Assembly: GCF_026212465.1 (NCBI RefSeq)
Contig: NC_080049.1
Span: 37,075,885 to 37,139,884 of the forward strand
Direction of reading: 5' to 3'
DNA length: 64,000 nucleotides
Source: Amaranthus tricolor
Lineage: Eukaryota; Streptophyta; Magnoliopsida; Caryophyllales; Amaranthaceae
Of the stretch, positions 24,502 through 34,271 are shown one piece after another. The position numbers and the translations under genes were made by a program. The notes beneath the pieces were generated by a model, which had not been told where the DNA came from, ran no database searches, and worked only from the letters and a program-made list of their open reading frames with translations. Numbering within the stretch: the stretch's first letter is position 1; each line of letters begins with the position of its first letter.

Positions 24502-25429
24502 AAAAGAATTCTATTGATGATATGGAAGGAGTAGGTGAACTTAGTCCATATTAGAAAATGAGACTAATTAAGCTAAGTGGAATAGAAAATGAGTATGAGG
24601 TTGTGATGGAAGAAGAAAGAAGGGTGCACAATCAAAATAGTTTGGATCAAGTTTATATTAGACTTTTACTATATAGAATTAGGTTAGTCTAAGCGTATCT
24701 ATATTACTTAATAGTATCCAACCTTAAATTAGTTTGTACACTATGATTGTATTTATATGCTTCCTCTATCCTTTTGAGTTTGCACCGTAAAACTCAAGTA
24801 AGTGCAAACTTTTTGAGTCTTAGTGTGTAAACTCAAAATGACAGAGGGAATACGTGTTGAAGCATTTGGTACATAACTTAGTTTTTATTTCTTTTCCAAT
24901 CAATTAAATTTATACTTTCTTTTTATGTCATTTATAGTTTTAATTTTTTCGTTCACTTATTTTTTTTATTTATCTTATTTACTCTCAATAAAAATTTACA
25001 AAATATAAAAAATGCTAATATACCAAAATCCTTGAAACGGAGGGATACTTGACTTCTAAGACGCATGGTACCATCGATGATTAGGAAGTCAATTATGTGT
25101 GTAGTCGTAGATATTTCATTTTGTGACCATTAAGGCCAGGAAAGCCAACAAGTAATAAGTTCGATTTATAGCAAAGATTCTTATAGGGGGATCCCGGCAC
25201 ATGAAAAATGGTGGTAGCATGTGAAATCAAAGGTTAGAAGACAATGGATTGACTTGTATAGTTACTGTCAAACTATACAAGAAGATAAGAATCATAAGAG
25301 ATTACGTAGTCATCCAACCATATATTACAAACTGCCTCTCGTCTTCCGCTCATTTTCTTAAACTACTTCTTTTGTTTCTCCACCTATTTTTTATATTTAA
25401 TTAGGATTTGCTACTGATTTTAACTTTAA
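24502..25429. other. Intergenic DNA with a small Stowaway-like element
   Basis: At about 24760-24850, CTTCCTCTATCCTTTTGAGT and the complement of AACTCAAAATGACAGAGGGAA form inverted ends of a roughly 90-bp element. No gene seen in the rest. Confidence 0.45.
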
Positions 25430-25711
25430 CGACTCGTTTGATATGTGGTAATAAATATTAGTAATAGAAATGAAAACTAGTATAATTTTGGTTGAAAAAT
25501 CTCTTGGTTAGCTTGATGGCTTGTCAACCTTCAATCATATCATTTTCTTCATAAAATTTCTTTCCATGCATTACCATTGAGAAAGATGATACTAGTTGGA
25601 AATGGAAATTTGTAAACAAAATATTTTTTTTTGTGAGAATCAAATAAAGTTTTATTACCTTGAAAAATTATTTTCATTATCACCATTTAGTACTACTAAC
25701 CAAACGGGCTG
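25430..25711. mobile_element. Tourist-like MITE, copy 2 (about 282 bp)
   Basis: The right end CCAAACGGGCTG is followed by TTA. The left end (CGACTCGTTTGATATGTGGT) is preceded by TTA(A). The interior is the reverse of the copy at 11732-12044, including ACTAGTATAATTTTGGTTGA and CTTCAATCATATCATTTTCT. The family is a PIF-type MITE by its TTA duplication. Confidence 0.7.
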
Positions 25712-26353
25712 TTAAAATTACAAATCTAAATATACATGAGGGTCATTATTTGGAATATTGCTTGGTCATTTATTTATAAGAGAAAATTTTCTATTGTTTC
25801 CAATTAAAGTTTGTAAAAGTAGAATTAATTGAATTGACTTATCTTACTGCGTTGTTATAGAAAGTATGAATATATATATATATATCAAGCAAGCATAATG
25901 AGTTATCTTCGTCACAGGATTGTTTATATTTGCGTGACAGCTAAAATCTTAGGCTACTTTGCGTCAACAAAGCAAGTGTTCTAATAGCTAGTACTGCTAT
26001 AATAAATTGACATTATTTAATTTTATTTTAAATTCGACATTGTTCTCGTATAATTCTATATTACACTAATATAATTTTTAAGTTAATGATGTTGTATTTG
26101 ATATATCTGTCCAAGCCAAAAATCTAAAGAGCCTATAGCTGTATGTTGGGAACAAGTCCAAAACCTTAGCAGAAATATGGAATATCCAACTTTACGTTTA
26201 TTCTTTTATTATATATGGTTTATGATAGGGTGAAGGGTCAGCCAATCATAGTCCTCTTCCTGCCTTTTCTGCCACTTCGTTAGCTTTCTCAGATCTAACA
26301 TAAAAATGATGCACCAACAAACAAATCATACTACATAATTTATCATAATTAAT
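25712..26353. other. Intergenic DNA
   Basis: No gene recognised. Confidence 0.5.
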
Positions 26354-26472
26354 CCCAATCCTTAAAGTTCGCCACCCCTTTTTATTTTTTCGCCACCCCC
26401 CCTCTAAAATTACGTATTTGCCCCTGTAATTAAAAAAATTACAAAAATGTCACTCTTTACAAATTTCTTATT

Positions 26473-26525
<53 letters not shown>

Positions 26526-26574
26526 CAATAATAAAATTAAATAATAATAATAAATAAAATTAATAATAATAATA

Positions 26575-26617
<43 letters not shown>

Positions 26618-26707
26618 GAAAAACAATAATAATAATAATAATAATAACAACAATAATAAAATTAAATAATAATAATTATTATTCAAAAAAAATAAAAAAA
26701 AAAAGAT

Positions 26708-26800
26708 GAGTCGCACAAAATTGGGCGACTGAACCTAGGTCGAGTCGCCCAAAATTGGGCGACTGAACCTAGGTCAAGTCGCCCAAAATTGGGCGACTCA
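26708..26800. repeat. Triple palindromic module, left arm
   Basis: Three copies of AGTCGCCCAAAATTGGGCGA(CT), the first with one changed base, spaced by GAACCTAGGTC. Each module can form a hairpin on its own. The mirrored set is at 27206-27298. Confidence 0.85.
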
Positions 26801-26898
26801 ATTTTTTTTTTTTTTTTTTTTTTCTTTTTGGAAAATAATAATAATAATAATAATAATATTAATATTAATACAAATAATAATAATTTATAGATTAATGT

Positions 26899-26972
26899 GG
26901 TCTATTAGCTCAGTTGGTTAGAGCGTTGTGCTATTAACGTGAAGGTCTCAGGTTCGAGATCTGCACAAGCCA
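26899..26972 (+). tRNA. tRNA-Ile-like gene, anticodon loop altered to ATT; probable pseudogene
   Basis: The 74-nt sequence keeps the D-arm/A box (TAGCTCAGTTGG), an anticodon stem-loop, a T-arm (GGTTCGAGATC) and a terminal CCA in the DNA. It resembles plant nuclear tRNA-Ile(AAT) across the D- and anticodon arms. The loop reads CTATTAA instead of CTAATAA, so the anticodon would be ATT (Asn codon AAU). The acceptor stem GGTCTAT/ACAAGCC has two mismatches and a G-T pair, which argues against a working tRNA. The internal Pol III boxes are nearly intact. Confidence 0.6.
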
Positions 26973-27034
26973 TTATTTAATAATTATTGATTTTTTATCA
27001 TATTTATAATAAAAAATCAATAATTATTAAATAA

Positions 27035-27108
27035 TGGCTTGTGCAGGTCTTGAACCTGAGACCTTCACGTTAATAGCACAACGCTCTAACCAACTGAGCT
27101 AATAGACC
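27035..27108 (-). tRNA. Mirror copy of the tRNA-Ile-like gene; probable pseudogene
   Basis: Same 74 nt on the opposite strand, ending CCA at 27035-27037, with the same CTATTAA loop. It differs from the left copy in the T-arm: GGTTCAAGACC here, GGTTCGAGATC there. Each copy is one transition away from the standard GGTTCGAGACC box B, at different positions. The two copies lie 62 bp apart, tail to tail. Confidence 0.6.
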
Positions 27109-27205
27109 ACATTAATCTATAAATTATTATTATTTGTATTAATATTAATATTATTATTATTATTATTATTTTCCAAAAAGAAAAAAAAAAAAAAAAAAAA
27201 AAATT

Positions 27206-27298
27206 GAGTCGCCCAATTTTGGGCGACTCGACCTAGGTTCAGTCGCCCAGATCTGGGCGACTCGACCTAGGTTCAGTCGCCCAATTTTGTGCGACTCA
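27206..27298. repeat. Triple palindromic module, right arm
   Basis: Three AGTCGCCC..GGGCGACT modules, the middle one with AGATCT at its centre instead of AATTTT, separated by CGACCTAGGTTC. They mirror 26708-26800. Confidence 0.85.
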
Positions 27299-27354
27299 AC
27301 TTTTTTTTTTTTTTTTTTTTGAATAATAATTATTATTATTTAATTTTATTATTG

Positions 27355-27392
<38 letters not shown>

Positions 27393-27521
27393 AATAAAAA
27401 ATTTGAAATGAGTGGCAAAATTGTAATTTTTAAAAAATCAGGGGCAAATTCGTAATTTCATTTGGAGGGGGGTGGCGAAAAAATGAAAAGGGTGGCGAAG
27501 TTTAGCAACACCCTAATTAAT

Positions 27522-29247
27522 TAGTTGCTTCGTTAATATTACTTGCACCAAACAAATTTTTGCGCAATTTAATGTATTTATCATATTTTTTATGTTTAGG
27601 GTTATATACAACTAAAAATTATAAAAATTTGATATAATGAAAATATGCGAGGAGATGAATAAAACAAGATCCCACATGACTATGTTTTTTCTCGTATAAT
27701 AGCCGAAATATGTAATTACCATAAAAAGATAAATAGTGCAAAACTTGATTTGATGCAAGTAATATGAAACAGAGCAATTATTTTTTAAAGGCATACAATA
27801 TGTGCATTAATTCATGGATTAAATAAACAAATAATGCTTGTACCAATCCCATATAATAATTGATTGGAGTACTCCAATGAACAAGCTAGCTAATAGATGA
27901 AGTCAAATTTATACCAACAGCTTATCATTGTTTCCTGCTTGCATGTGGAATAATAATTATATTTCGACTGATAATAAGTACGCAAATTTGAGTTAGTTAC
28001 TGAATCTTTTTATTTTTAATGATTTAATCAGTATCGAAAGAGTAATTATCCAAAAAATAAAATCTAAACAACTAAATATCATGAAAAATTATACTACTTA
28101 ATTAGTAAGTACAAGTTCGTAAGGAAAAAGCATGTACATGAGATCTGCATACAGTTTATTAAATTGGAAATATTGCAAAGTTAACAACTCGATACAATAA
28201 ATAAATATGCATTGAAATCTTGATGAGTTTATTACCATGATTTTGGGCAATTTTTGAGTTTCTTAGTGCATACCAAACATTTATAACTTTAATTTGTGAA
28301 ATAAATAAGGTATTAATTTGTTTACCATTGGACATATAATGTGTTCTAAGTGTCAATTAGGTTAGTTAATTAAGAGTAGGTGTCAAACTCTATAACTTAA
28401 TATTTAAAATTTAAACGGCTAAATTCATATAAAAAAATCAATTAATAAATTTGTAATGTAAATTATTATAAGGGTTGATGCCCAAGTTCTACGTACCCAA
28501 ATATTTCTAATAAGTTTATTTAAGTTATAGAAAGCAAACATTTTAATAACCATTATTGAATAGTCCCTTTATCTCTATAAAAATTGACTTAAATTTTATG
28601 TCTCTTGTATTTTGTTTTATTTTAGGTAGAATTTTCACCACCTTTTAATTTCTTATTCACACATTTTATCTCACTCTGTGTTATTTAGTGGTTCTTATTA
28701 ATTTTTTTAATTTTTATGTTAATTACAAAATATTACATTCTCATACAAACAGAGGCATTATATATATATATATATATAGTAGTAGAATGAATATGAATCT
28801 ATAGTATCATTATTCTATATATGTGACATCATGATTTCTTGTACATCACCTTCACCTATAAAACTATCAAACTTGTGCATTTATTTTTCTACAAAATTTA
28901 TTGGAACTAAAAGCAATATTAAGAATTCAATATTAAATAATATATCCATTAGATTATAAAAGATGTTATCAATTGTTATATCTGATAAATCAAAATGTTG
29001 TCATGCACTATTATGGTCATTTAATTCATTCTTCATTAATATATGGTGCTATAGTCAATAGTGTTACTATAATGTAGTAGATGTTATCAAATCCTTTATT
29101 GATGTTGGTGGTAATGAATGAATATTGATGATATATAGTCGTTGCAGGGAAGCATTGTTATTATAATATATAGTTACGTTCATTTAGGATAATGATGGAA
29201 CTAGAATTTCCCAAAAGGGTAATAATGAATATTGCAATGATAATCAA
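27522..29247. other. AT-rich intergenic DNA
   Basis: No gene recognised. A short (TA)n lies at about 28761-28778. Confidence 0.5.
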
Positions 29248-29571
29248 TAGAGGTGTTTGTTTATTGTAAGAGTGGGGTTCCTTTAATGGATCGGGTCATT
29301 ATAGATTTGATGTAAAGGGTGGACCGAGTCATTATTGGACTTGCATTGGTTTGATTCCATAAGAATACTTATTGTTTCTTTCTTGTTAATATAACATTAT
29401 TACTTATATAGATGAGTCGACCTAACAAGCTATATTAATCAGACTAAAAGATCATTAAACGAACTTTTTAAAATGGGTTGGGACGAGTCTAAGTCTAAAC
29501 GGGCTTTAACCTGCCCTGACCCATTTAAAATTGTATCACGCCCACCCCACCAGGCTCGATTGACAACTCTA
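29248..29571. mobile_element. Possible hAT-like non-autonomous element (324 bp)
   Basis: The ends TAGAGGTGTTTG and (complement) TAGAGTTGTCAA are hAT-like. The interior has GGGTCATTATAG/GGACCGAGTCATTATTGGAC and an inverted GACCCATTTAAAA block. The expected 8-bp duplication is not exact (TGATAA occurs near both ends), so the call is tentative. Confidence 0.4.
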
Positions 29572-30735
29572 GTGATAAAGCGAGATTAGAGATACAATGT
29601 AAAAGGTAGGTCGAGCAAAGGAGAGGAAGATAATGAGAATCTAACTCAAATTTCTTGTAAGAAAAATAATACTTACAAGATAAGATCCTATTCTCAAAAT
29701 TACAATCATATTAATACTAGGTCTACCTATATTATTTAATGATACAAAATCATAAAATTTCAATATTACCGAGTTCGCTGAGATTTAAATATATTTACAT
29801 TAGCTTGTTTTAAATTAATTAAGCAATCTTACTCCGCAGACATCTAATAAAGGAATTATCACAACAATTATAATAATTTACCAAAAAAAAAAACACTGCG
29901 AAACGAAAGCAATTAAAAATTATAATATTTGGTTTAAACAGGAATTTATAACAAATTCTTTCACACAATGAGACGGTCTATATACATGAGCTAAATAACC
30001 CAACTAATACAATTAATTATTAACTTATGACCTTCTAATTTTCGTCTCACGGAAAGAATGTCTCTCATAAGAGTAACTCCTAATTTATTTATTACTAAAA
30101 ATATGGACAAAAAGAGTTAATCCATTTATAAAACCGAAAGAAGTTCACTATTAAAATAAAATAAAAATCTTGTATAGATTTAGTTCACACAAAATTTTAT
30201 ACATCATTTACATTTAAAAACTAAAATCAAGTAAAATATGACAAAATATAATGCACAATATATTGTGGAGAACTAAGTTTATACAAGATTGACTAACTCT
30301 AAAATAAACTACTCCTCAAACTTATAAAATAACATATTATGAGAACTCACATGTATACAACAATAATCATTTGAACACCCCTTATTCTCATGTGACTTGT
30401 GAGTTTCATTAGATTTTTTAATCCACCAGATTAGTCACAAACCTCCTCTTTAAATGAGTAGTTAGATTAAATTAAATGACTAGTAATATAGGTCCGACAA
30501 TAAACCGGACACATAAACCATGTCAGAATTTTAGAAGGTATGGAAGCGAAAAAGATAAAGTGTTTACCCACTTATGAACCCAAAGGAGGTTTACCATCAA
30601 AATCAATCGGTATAGTATAAAGAGTTACACGATCAAGCTTATAAAGAGGTAATGTTTTTCTCTTTCTTTATGTGAGATGGCTCACATGTGAGCAATAACG
30701 CTTCAATAAATATATTATTTTATCTAATTTTTTTG
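29572..30735. other. Intergenic DNA
   Basis: No gene recognised. Confidence 0.5.
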
Positions 30736-31030
30736 GATTCGTAAATAGTTTGCCCTCCTGTTTTCGTGTTTTCTTTTCCTCTGATCTGTTATTTCCTAGT
30801 TTTTTTTTACCTATTGTACTTTATCATTTTCATCCTGTAAATGTTGTATCTGTATCTTTGTTTTTTGTGTTTTTTGTGTTTTGTTTCTTTTTGTTTTTTG
30901 CGTTGATCTCTGTTAGTGATCTGATTGTAACCTTTTACCTTAGTCCGTATTAGCTGAATATAGAGATAGGAAGCAATTATGGTCACCTGAGGTCAAGTCC
31001 AAGGAGGGGGTTGGGGGGCAACGTAAGTAG

Positions 31031-31792
31031 GAGCTAGAACTAAGAGTGGGGTCTAGGAATATAGGTACCCTAGAAGCCATGTCGTTAGAGTTGGCCAATA
31101 AGCTCTCTAAATACAGGATTCACGCAGCGTGTGTTCAAGAGACTAGGTGGAAGGGGCAAAAAGCAAAGGTTATAAAGGGTTATAAGCTGTGGTATGTAGG
31201 ATTGGACGGCAGACATAACGTGGTTGGCATCCTAGTGTCTAACAATATTCTAAAGCAATTGGTTGAAGTAAGGAGGTGTAATGACAGGATTATGCTAGTT
31301 AGGATATTAGTGGGGGAAGAAATCATATCCATTGTCAGTGCATACGGGCCTCAAGTTGGGCTCGATGAGCAGGTGAAGTACAAGTTCTGGGGTAACTTAG
31401 GAGAGCTCATGAGAACTATCCCGGAAGATGAGAAAGTTTTCTTAGGAGGAGACTTTAATAGACATATAGGCAGAGATGCAGGCAACTATAACTCGATACA
31501 TGAAGGGTTTGATTTGGGGGCAAGGAATGAGAATGGGGAGAATTTGTTGGAGTTTGTGCTAGCAAAAGAATTGGTTATAGCAAACTCGATCTTTAGAAAG
31601 AAAGAGGAGCATTTGATCACATATAAGAGCGGCGGGGATGCAACCCAAGTTGATTATTTCTTAGTGCGCAAGGGAGATCGACCCTCATGCTTGGATTGTA
31701 AGGTGGTGTTGGGTACAAAGATGCCCACCCATCACAGGCTTTTAGTACTGGTTTTCAAGATGAGGAAGAAAATCATAGAGAAGAAGGTCGCC
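31031..31792 (+). pseudogene. RTE endonuclease domain (5' part of the LINE ORF)
   Basis: APE-type endonuclease that nicks target DNA for target-primed reverse transcription. The frame is open from 31031 without an obvious ATG at the very start; the first ATG is at 31079. Motifs in order: LRVGSRNIGTLE, CVQETRW (catalytic Glu), SAYGPQVG, FLGGDFNRHIG (Asp and Asn), TYKSGGDATQVDYFLV, and PTHHRLLVLVF with the terminal His. It is interrupted at 31793 by a foreign insert that brings a TAA at 31820-31822. Confidence 0.85.
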
Positions 31793-31866
31793 TGTAACAC
31801 CCCTGAATTTCCGACCCCTTAAAGAAACCAAAACCGTAAAGGACGGGAGGAAATTCGGTTGTTACA
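31793..31866. mobile_element. 74-bp TG..CA insert in the LINE, possible solo LTR of a tiny (SMART/TRIM-like) retroelement
   Basis: The insert begins TGTAACACCCCTGAATTTCC and ends GAAATTCGGTTGTTACA, so the ends are both TG..CA and inverted repeats (GTAACA, GAATTTC). The flanks TCGCC and TCGAG share three of five bases. Endonuclease and reverse transcriptase frames differ by the shift expected from 74+5 bp, consistent with a 5-bp duplication. TGTAACACCCC is a frequent plant LTR start. Confidence 0.5.
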
Positions 31867-33970
31867 TCGAGTCCAGGGGAAAGATCATGTGGGGGAGACT
31901 CAAAGGGGATATGGTCACCCTGTCAAGCAAGATAAGTTTATTGGGCTTCTCAAGTCAGTCAGAGGATGCGAATGAAATGTGGGTGAACGTGGCAAAAACC
32001 ATTAGAACAGTGGAAAAAGAGACCTTGGGGTGTCGTCGGGTAAACCAAAAGTGTTCATAAAGTCGTGGTGCTGGAACGATGAGGTGGAAAAGAAGATAAA
32101 GGATAAAAATAAGAGATTTAAGGATCTAATGGCATGCACGGAAGATGAGGATATGATAAAAAAGAGAGTGAGCTATAAAGAAGCAAAATGGGTGGCAAAG
32201 AAAGCGGTAACGGAGGCAAAAAAAAATCGGGGTTATGAGGACTTGTATCGGAATCTTGACACCAAAGAGGGGGAGAAACAGATTTTTAAGTTGGCAAGGA
32301 CTAGGTCCAGGCAGCGGCAAGACTTAGAGGCAGTGAAATGCATCAAGGATGAGGGAGGACGATTTCTCCTGAAACAAGAGGACAACAAAACCAGATGGCT
32401 ACATTATTTCTCTCAGCTACTCAATGACTTTAGGGGGGCAAAGGAGGCGGAAAATCAAATTTCTGACGTCCAAAGACCAAGGGGATATGAGTCAACGAGT
32501 GATATTACCACAGGAGAAGTAAGAGAAACTCTCAAAAAGATGGGGAGAACAAAGGCAGTCAGGCCAGATAACATTCCGATTGAGGTGTGGAGGGGTTTAG
32601 GAGAAGAGGGCATTAGTTGGCTGACTAACCTCTTTAATATTATTCTAAGGACACATAAGATGCCAGAAGAATGGAGGAATAGCACACTAATACCTCTGTT
32701 TAAAAACAAAAGCGATGCACAAGTATGCGGGAACTATAGAGGTATCAAACTTCTAAGCCACACAATGAAATTGTGGAAAAGAGTAATAGAGAGGAGAATT
32801 AGACAGGAAACAGTGATTAGAGAGAACGAATTCGATTTTATGCCAGGAAGGTCAACCATTGAGGCAATTCATGTTTTGAGGAGACTGATGGAGAAATATA
32901 GGGTGCGAAAGAATGATCTGCATATGGTATTCACTGACCTAGAGAATGCATATGATAGCATACCACGACGTGTCATATGGGATAGCCTCAAGGCTAGAGG
33001 TATTTCCCCAGTGTACATTGAGGCTATACGGGATATGTATGACGGAGTTTCGACTAACATCCAAACACTGATGGGGATAAAAGAGTCTTTTCCGGTTAAA
33101 ATTGGACTACATCAAGGATCGGCTCTAAGCCCTTTCATTTTTACTGTCATTATGGAAGAGATTTCTAAATCTATTTGGGAGATGGTACCGTGGTGCATGC
33201 TATTCACTGATGACATAGTGCTGGTAGCAGAAACTAGAGAGGAGATTAGTAACAAATTGGATGAGTGGAGGGGAGCTTTAGAAGGTAAAGGGTTGCGCAT
33301 TAGTCGTACAAAGACCGAGTATTTGCGTTGTAACTTTAGTGGGACAGCACCGGTAGGTGAACCAGAGGTGTCCATTGATGAAGCGGTTGTTAAAAGTACG
33401 ACCAAATACAAGTATTTAGGATCGATCATTCAAAGGGATGGGGAGATTGACGGCGATGTAAGTCATCGTATACAAGCGGGTTGGCTCAAGTGGCGAGCAG
33501 CCACCGCGGTGCTATGTGATAGAAAATTCTCAAGCAAGTTAAAAGGAAAATTCTACCAGGCGGCAATCAGATCTGCTCTGCTATATGGGACCGAATGTTG
33601 TCCTATAAAGAAGATTTTTGAACATAAGATGGAAGTCACAGAAATACATATGCTGAGGTGGATGTGTAGACACACATTGATGGATCGAATTAGGAACCAA
33701 GAGTTTAGGGACAAACTAAATGTAGCCCCTATTTCTCGAAAAATGCGCGAAAATAGATTGAGGTGGTTTGGACATGTGCAGAGAAAGACTTTCACCGCCC
33801 CGGTGAGGAGGGTAGAAAGCATTATAGTAGAGGGTAAGATGGGTCGAGGAAGACCCAAGAGAACTTGAGATGAGCAAATAAAAGTTGACTTACATGAGTT
33901 AAACCTCTTTGAAGGCCTGACTATTGATAGGGGTAGTTGGAAGCGACATATCCATGTTTTAGACTACTGA
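31866..33970 (+). pseudogene. RTE reverse transcriptase domain (3' part of the LINE ORF)
   Basis: The frame resumes after the insert (SRGKIMWGRLKGDMV) and shifts near 32025. It is then open from 32030 to a TGA at 33866-33868, past which the family sequence continues (DEQIKVDLHELNLFEGL..SWKRHIHVLDY) to TGA 33968-33970. Reverse transcriptase motifs: WRNSTLIPLFKNKSD, CGNYRGIKLLSHTMKLWKRV, FMPGRSTIEAIHVLRRL, VFTDLENAYDSIPR (first Asp), GLHQGSALSPFIFTVIMEE, and MLFTDDIVLVAE, where Thr replaces the usual Ala of the ADD box. The C-terminal part has RENRLRWFGHVQRK, typical of RTE. Confidence 0.88.
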
Positions 33971-34271
33971 TGTCCTCTTAGGTTACCTTTGGGTGTTCTT
34001 GCCATCTTGCTTCTCTCGTTTCTTTTATTATTAGTTTCGTATTCTATTTTGTTTTCTTTTGTAGTGGTTCTATTTATTTATTTTAGTTATATGCATTTAA
34101 TTTATCTTTTCCAGGTAGCTACGTCTTATTATCTTTCTCGAGCCTGGGGGATTCTTTTGGTCGCACTCTCCTTTATGGGTATGAGTTGTCGCTGTCCTTC
34201 TCTCCTCAGACCCTGTCCATAGTTTTTCTATGAGTGGAATACACTGGGTAGGATGATCATGATGATGATGA

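Larger units (their letters stand above)
26354..27513. mobile_element. Giant foldback element carrying an inverted tRNA pair (1160 bp)
   Basis: An almost perfect palindrome centred near 26995-27005. The outer arms read TTCGCCACCCCTTTTTATTT at the left and mirror AAAATGAAAAGGGTGGCGAA at the right. Moving inward each arm has (TAA)n microsatellites, three AGTCGCCC..GGGCGACT palindromes separated by CCTAGG-containing spacers, a poly-T/poly-A run, another (TAA)n, and a tRNA-like sequence. An 8-bp direct repeat, TAATTAAT (26346-26353 and 27514-27521), flanks it, compatible with a Mutator-like element, though this AT-rich word could match by chance. There is no protein-coding frame. Confidence 0.8.
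30740..34271 (+). mobile_element. RTE-type non-LTR retrotransposon (LINE), near full length, decayed
   Basis: A T-rich 5' leader (about 30740-31030) precedes an apurinic-type endonuclease (31031-31792), a reverse transcriptase (about 31866-33970) and a 3' UTR that ends in the low-complexity tail GATGATCATGATGATGATG (34252-34270). That tail type, rather than poly(A), is a mark of plant RTE elements. The 5' limit is uncertain. Coding capacity is destroyed by a 74-bp insertion, a frameshift and at least one stop. Confidence 0.85.

Noticed and set aside
26899..26972. Functional tRNA-Asn (anticodon ATT)
   Set aside because: The body is Ile-like, the acceptor stem has mismatches and the copy is inside a transposable palindrome. 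Treated as a tRNA pseudogene.
26700..27300. Regular repeats that at first sight resemble a CRISPR array
   Set aside because: The repeats are palindromes with identical spacers, mirrored around a centre, in a plant genome. They belong to a foldback element.
30750..30953. Hydrophobic 67-codon frame
   Set aside because: It reads the T-rich 5' leader of the LINE; Phe-rich by base composition.
32126..33858. Several minus-strand frames across the LINE
   Set aside because: Shadows of the plus-strand reverse transcriptase.
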